From assembly GCF_002027705.1 (NCBI RefSeq), contig NZ_MBTG01000007.1, positions 52,431 through 116,430 on the forward strand: 64,000 bases of DNA, in the 5' to 3' direction. A model generated the notes under the pieces. The model ran no database searches. It was not told the DNA's origin and worked only from the letters and a program-made list of their open reading frames with translations. Position 1 is the stretch's first letter; each line of letters opens with the position of its first letter. Position numbers and translations under genes: made by a program. This document shows positions 61,205 through 64,000 of this stretch, piece by piece. Origin of the DNA: Paenibacillus ferrarius. GTDB taxonomy: Bacteria > Bacillota > Bacilli > Paenibacillales > NBRC-103111.

Positions 61205-62299
61205 TTAGTTCGTTGTTGTGGATGCTGCAGAGGATGTCGCAGACGGAGCATCTGCATTTTTGCCGAATTTACCCTCTGGACGTTTATGATCGGTGCCTTT
61301 TTGCTCCACTTGCTTCTTGATGCTGTCTGTCATGCCATCTTTGATTTTGCTGATCAAATCATCTTCACTGATCCCTTTGGCTGTCGCGATATCCACAATG
61401 GATTTGCCCGCTTCCAGCTCTGTTCTCAGCTCATCCTGTGTAACACCGAGAATTGTCGTCAACAGTTCAGGGTTTCCGAATTGCCCGCCTGGGCCTCCGT
61501 GACCGCCGCCTCTTCCTTCAGGACCGCCCTCAGGACGAGTGCTTTCCACTTGTTTGGTGATGCGTTCGGATAGGCCTGACAACATTTTGTCAGCCTGATC
61601 TTGCGTCAGTTTGCCAGCCGTCACCTCAGCGTTGATGGAAGTCGTCTCTGCTGCTGCCAGCTTAGCTACATAGTCCGCTTCAGTAATCCCTTTCTCCACT
61701 GCAAAAGCTGCCAGAGTTTTACCGGATTTCACCGCATCCTGCACCACGCTTTGTTCCACGCCAAGGATCGTTGCCGTTTGCTCGATCAAATTGCTGCCGT
61801 GACCTTTGCCGCCGCGATCTCCGCCTGGGAAGCCGCCTCCGAAGCCCTTGCCTTCGATTTGCTTGGTCAATTGATCAGAAAGACCACTGATGATTTTATC
61901 CGCTTGCTCTTGTGTCAATTTACCTGCGGTTACCTCAGCTGTAATCGAAGCCGTTTCTGCTGCGACTAGCTTGGCTAGATAATCAGCTTGCGCCAGTCCT
62001 TTTTCCTCTGAAAAGGCAGCTAAGGTTTTGTCTGCTTTCAACGCTTCTTGAACTGCACTTTCCTCAACACCAAGGATCGTCGCCGTTTCTTTCACAACAT
62101 TGTTTCCATGGAAGCCGCCGCGGTTCCCAAAATCTCCACGTCCCTTGCCTTGGCCTGCTTTTTGCGTCGTCGCGCTCTTCGTCGTACCTGTTACCGTATC
62201 TGCAAATGCCTGATTATGTAGGGCGCCAACAAAACCAACTCCGAGTACAAAAGAAGCTACCAATGAACCTGTAAGAATTTTTCTGCCGATGTTTTTCAT
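61205..62299 (-). CDS. Secreted protein with three repeats and Gly-rich linkers
   Basis: A 364-residue secreted protein. The signal peptide (1-33) ends at QAFA. Two ~85-residue helical repeats share TATILGVE, KTLAAF, AEVTAGKLTQ and QADK; a third, at about 277-338, is shorter and lacks the middle block. Linkers are Gly/Arg/His-rich (GGGFPGGDRGGKGHG). The GKLTQEQADKI motif recalls the YckD/DUF2680 group, but I cannot assign a family. Function unknown. Confidence 0.8.
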   Translation of the reverse strand: MKNIGRKILTGSLVASFVLGVGFVGALHNQAFADTVTGTTKSATTQKAGQGKGRGDFGNRGGFHGNNVVKETATILGVEESAVQEALKADKTLAAFSEEKGLAQADYLAKLVAAETASITAEVTAGKLTQEQADKIISGLSDQLTKQIEGKGFGGGFPGGDRGGKGHGSNLIEQTATILGVEQSVVQDAVKSGKTLAAFAVEKGITEADYVAKLAAAETTSINAEVTAGKLTQDQADKMLSGLSERITKQVESTRPEGGPEGRGGGHGGPGGQFGNPELLTTILGVTQDELRTELEAGKSIVDIATAKGISEDDLISKIKDGMTDSIKKQVEQKGTDHKRPEGKFGKNADAPSATSSAASTTTN

Positions 62300-62481
62300 A
62301 ATTTGTTTCCACCTTTTCCTTTTTTATTTTGTTTGTTTCTTCCTTACAAAACCAAGTATAGCCCCCTTACCTGAAACCCATCTGAGTATAAACTGAAGGT
62401 TCGTTGAGAGGTTTCTGAGGGTTGGCTGAAAATGGTAGGACTGGTGGGGCGTGGGTGGATGATGGAGGGTGGACGAAAGGT

Positions 62482-62537
62482 GAAGGACGGAGTGCGAAGG
62501 ACGGAGTGCGAAGGACGGAGTGCGAAGGACGGAGGGA
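62482..62537 (+). repeat. 14-bp minisatellite, 4 units
   Basis: GAAGGACGGAGTGC at 62482, 62496, 62510 and, partly, 62524. It lies in a purine-rich plus strand (about 62440-62690) that has no gene. Confidence 0.9.
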
Positions 62538-62752
62538 TGAAGGGCGAGGGATGAGCGGCGAGGGATGATAGGTGAATCGCGAAGGGATCAAGACATGGAT
62601 GATGGATGAACGGCGGAGCGGTGGGCACGACTGGACGATGGTGACTGGACGATGTCGTCGGAAGATTGTAATGGATGGTCACGGTCAAATAGAAACCGGT
62701 GAGCTTTGTGTGAGCAAATGTGAGAATAATCCGGCGCTAGCTAGGAGGAAGC

Positions 62753-62929
62753 GGAACTATGGTACGCTATTTTAAGGTAAACTGCTTCTTTTCATGCTCA
62801 AAGGGAACTGTGGTCCGCTAATTGCTCGTTTAGACCACAATTTGGTGTGAAATTGGGCAAATAAGGGAACGACGTTCCCTTTGAGCTGCTTTTGAGGCTA
62901 ATTTCTCGAAATAGCGGACCATAGTTCCG
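62753..62929. repeat. 177-bp MITE-like element, related to 33744-33921
   Basis: Left end GGAACTATGGTACGCTATTT (62753) and right end AAATAGCGGACCATAGTTCC (from 62909) are inverted with one mismatch in 20. A further end copy lies at 62803-62822 and a palindrome AAGGGAACG-A-CGTTCCCTT at 62863-62881. No transposase. Confidence 0.85.
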
Positions 62930-62989
62930 TTTCGTGGTTTTTGGGGACTTTGACTGCATACTCCCATTCGGGAAGCGGACAATTTAATG

Positions 62990-64000
62990 CTGAGACAGCC
63001 CTTTGGGCCTCTCAGCAAGGTTTTGCTACTTGGACTACATCTCCATTGTGGCGCTCTTACCTTACACTTGCGGAGATTTCCACCCTTTCATACCCTGAGA
63101 CGGCCCTTTCGGCCTCTCAGCGAGGTTTTGCTACTTGGACTACATCTCCCTTTAGGGCGCTCTCTCCTTACACCTGCGGAGACTTCCACCATTCTTACCC
63201 TGAGACGGTCCTTTAGGCCTCTCAGCAAGGTTTTGCTACTTTGACTACATCTCCCTTTGGGGCGCTCTCTCCTTACACTTGCGGAGACTCCACCATTCTT
63301 ACGCTGAGACTGCCCTCTGGGCTTCTCAGCGATAATTCGCTACTTGGACTACATCTCCCTTTGGGGCGCTCTCACCTTACACTTGCGGAGACTTCCACCA
63401 TTCTTACTCTGAGACGGTCCTTTTGGCCTCTCAGCAAGGTTTGCTACTTTGACTACATCTCCCTTTGGGGCGCTCTCACCCTACACCTGTGGAGACTTCC
63501 ACCATTCTTACCCTGAGACGGCCCTTTGGGCTCCTCAGCAAGGTTTTGCTACTTGGACTACATCTCCCTTTGGGGCGCTCTCACCTTACACTTGCGGAGA
63601 CTTCCACCATTCTTACCCTGAGACAGCCCTTTGGGCTCCTCAGCCAGGTTTTACTACTTTGACTACCTCTCCCTTTGTGGCGCTCTCACCTTACACTTGC
63701 GGAGACTCCACCATTCTTACGCTGAGACTGCCCTCTGGGCTTCTCAGCGATAATTCGCTACTTGGACTACATCTCCCTTTGGGGCGCTCTCACCTTACAC
63801 TTGCGGAGACTTCCACCATTCTTACCCTGAGACAGCCCTTTGGGCTCCTCAGCCAGGTTTTACTACTTTGACTACCTCTCCCTTTGTGGCGCTCTCACCT
63901 TACACTTGCGGAGACTCCACCATTCTTACGCTGAGACTGCCCTCTGGGCTTCTCAGCGATAATTCGCTACTTGGACTACATCTCCATTGTGGCGCTCTCA
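62990..64000 (+). repeat. Array of ten 104/105-bp tandem units
   Basis: Units start with CTGAGAC at 62990, 63095, 63200, 63304, 63409, 63513, 63618, 63722, 63827 and 63931. Each has a CTGAGA..GCCC/GGGC..TCTCAG hairpin, a second AGCRA..TYGCT hairpin, CTACTTGGACTAC, CTCCCTTTGGGG and a TTGCGGAGACTTCCACCATTCTTAC end. The lengths alternate 105 and 104, which breaks any reading frame. It continues past the window end. Confidence 0.95.

Noticed and set aside
62344..62688. Minus-strand Ser/Pro-rich frame
   Set aside because: Low-complexity product of the purine-rich tract and minisatellite; no ribosome site.
62941..63871. Plus-strand frames with ~35-residue repeats in the array
   Set aside because: Alternating 104/105-bp units destroy the frame at every second unit; no start signal.
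62990..64000. CRISPR array
   Set aside because: No short identical repeats with unique spacers; whole 104/105-bp units repeat, and there are no cas genes.

Overview
The window is chromosomal DNA from a spore-forming Bacillota, most likely Paenibacillus or a close relative. Evidence: a SleB-type cortex lytic enzyme, a GerPA-type spore gene, a four-PAS orphan kinase of the sporulation type, bacilliredoxin, YneF, NtdP, strong AGGAGG ribosome sites, SigA-like promoters, and YesM/YesN two-component systems next to sugar ABC transporters. No tRNA, rRNA, CRISPR array, prophage or intact insertion sequence was seen. Layout: 1-2.9 kb holds the 3' part of aconitase and a cortex-lytic enzyme. 2.9-4.46 kb is gene-free and made of three tandem ~0.5 kb repeat units with 9-bp minisatellites and stacked hairpins. 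4.6-15.4 kb is mostly minus-strand housekeeping: CDF transporter, IclR, a plus-strand hydrolase, dGTPase, folE, TetR, yneF, HD-GYP, ogt, queG, signal peptidase, ntdP, GNAT. 15.4-16.45 kb is a second gene-poor repeat region. 16.4-20.4 kb has an MFS exporter, a frameshifted DJ-1/PfpI gene with a DUF2306 membrane protein, and a divergent TetR gene with a palindromic operator. 20.6-31.3 kb has the PAS kinase, sodA, a Crp/Fnr regulator, mutY, a membrane protein, a cytochrome c lipoprotein, acpS, an aldo/keto reductase, nadE, an orphan membrane protein and bacilliredoxin. 31.4-35.3 kb has an ECF sigma/DUF4179 anti-sigma pair, an inverted-repeat element and a degenerate Lgt-like protein coupled to a DUF3905 protein. 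35.3-43.5 kb is one minus-strand sugar locus: ABC ATPase, permease, binding lipoprotein, then YesN regulator, YesM kinase and a second membrane-anchored binding protein, an arrangement like the XylFII-LytS-YesN xylose sensor of clostridia. 43.6-52 kb has a polysaccharide deacetylase, an envelope-stress operon (LiaI-like, two PspA paralogues, PspC), two paralogous secreted metallophosphoesterases, a GerPA-like gene broken at a G8 tract, and a YtrA-type GntR/ABC operon. 52-61 kb is a sulfur-salvage operon matching the B. subtilis ytm/ytn and yxe operons (cystine-type ABC transporter, two flavin monooxygenases, N-acetyltransferase, M20 deacylase, plus a DinB enzyme) with its LysR regulator. 61.2-62.3 kb encodes a secreted three-repeat protein. 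62.4-64.0 kb is non-coding: a 14-bp minisatellite, a second inverted-repeat element, and an array of ten 104/105-bp units running off the window end. The least explained material is the repeat DNA: the ~500-bp family with competing hairpins, the 20-bp terminal-inverted-repeat elements, and the 104/105-bp array whose internal hairpins show paired base changes. Gene-level points of interest are the XylFII-like sensor, the DinB protein inside a sulfur operon, the two slippery-tract frameshifts and the catalytically degenerate Lgt-like protein.
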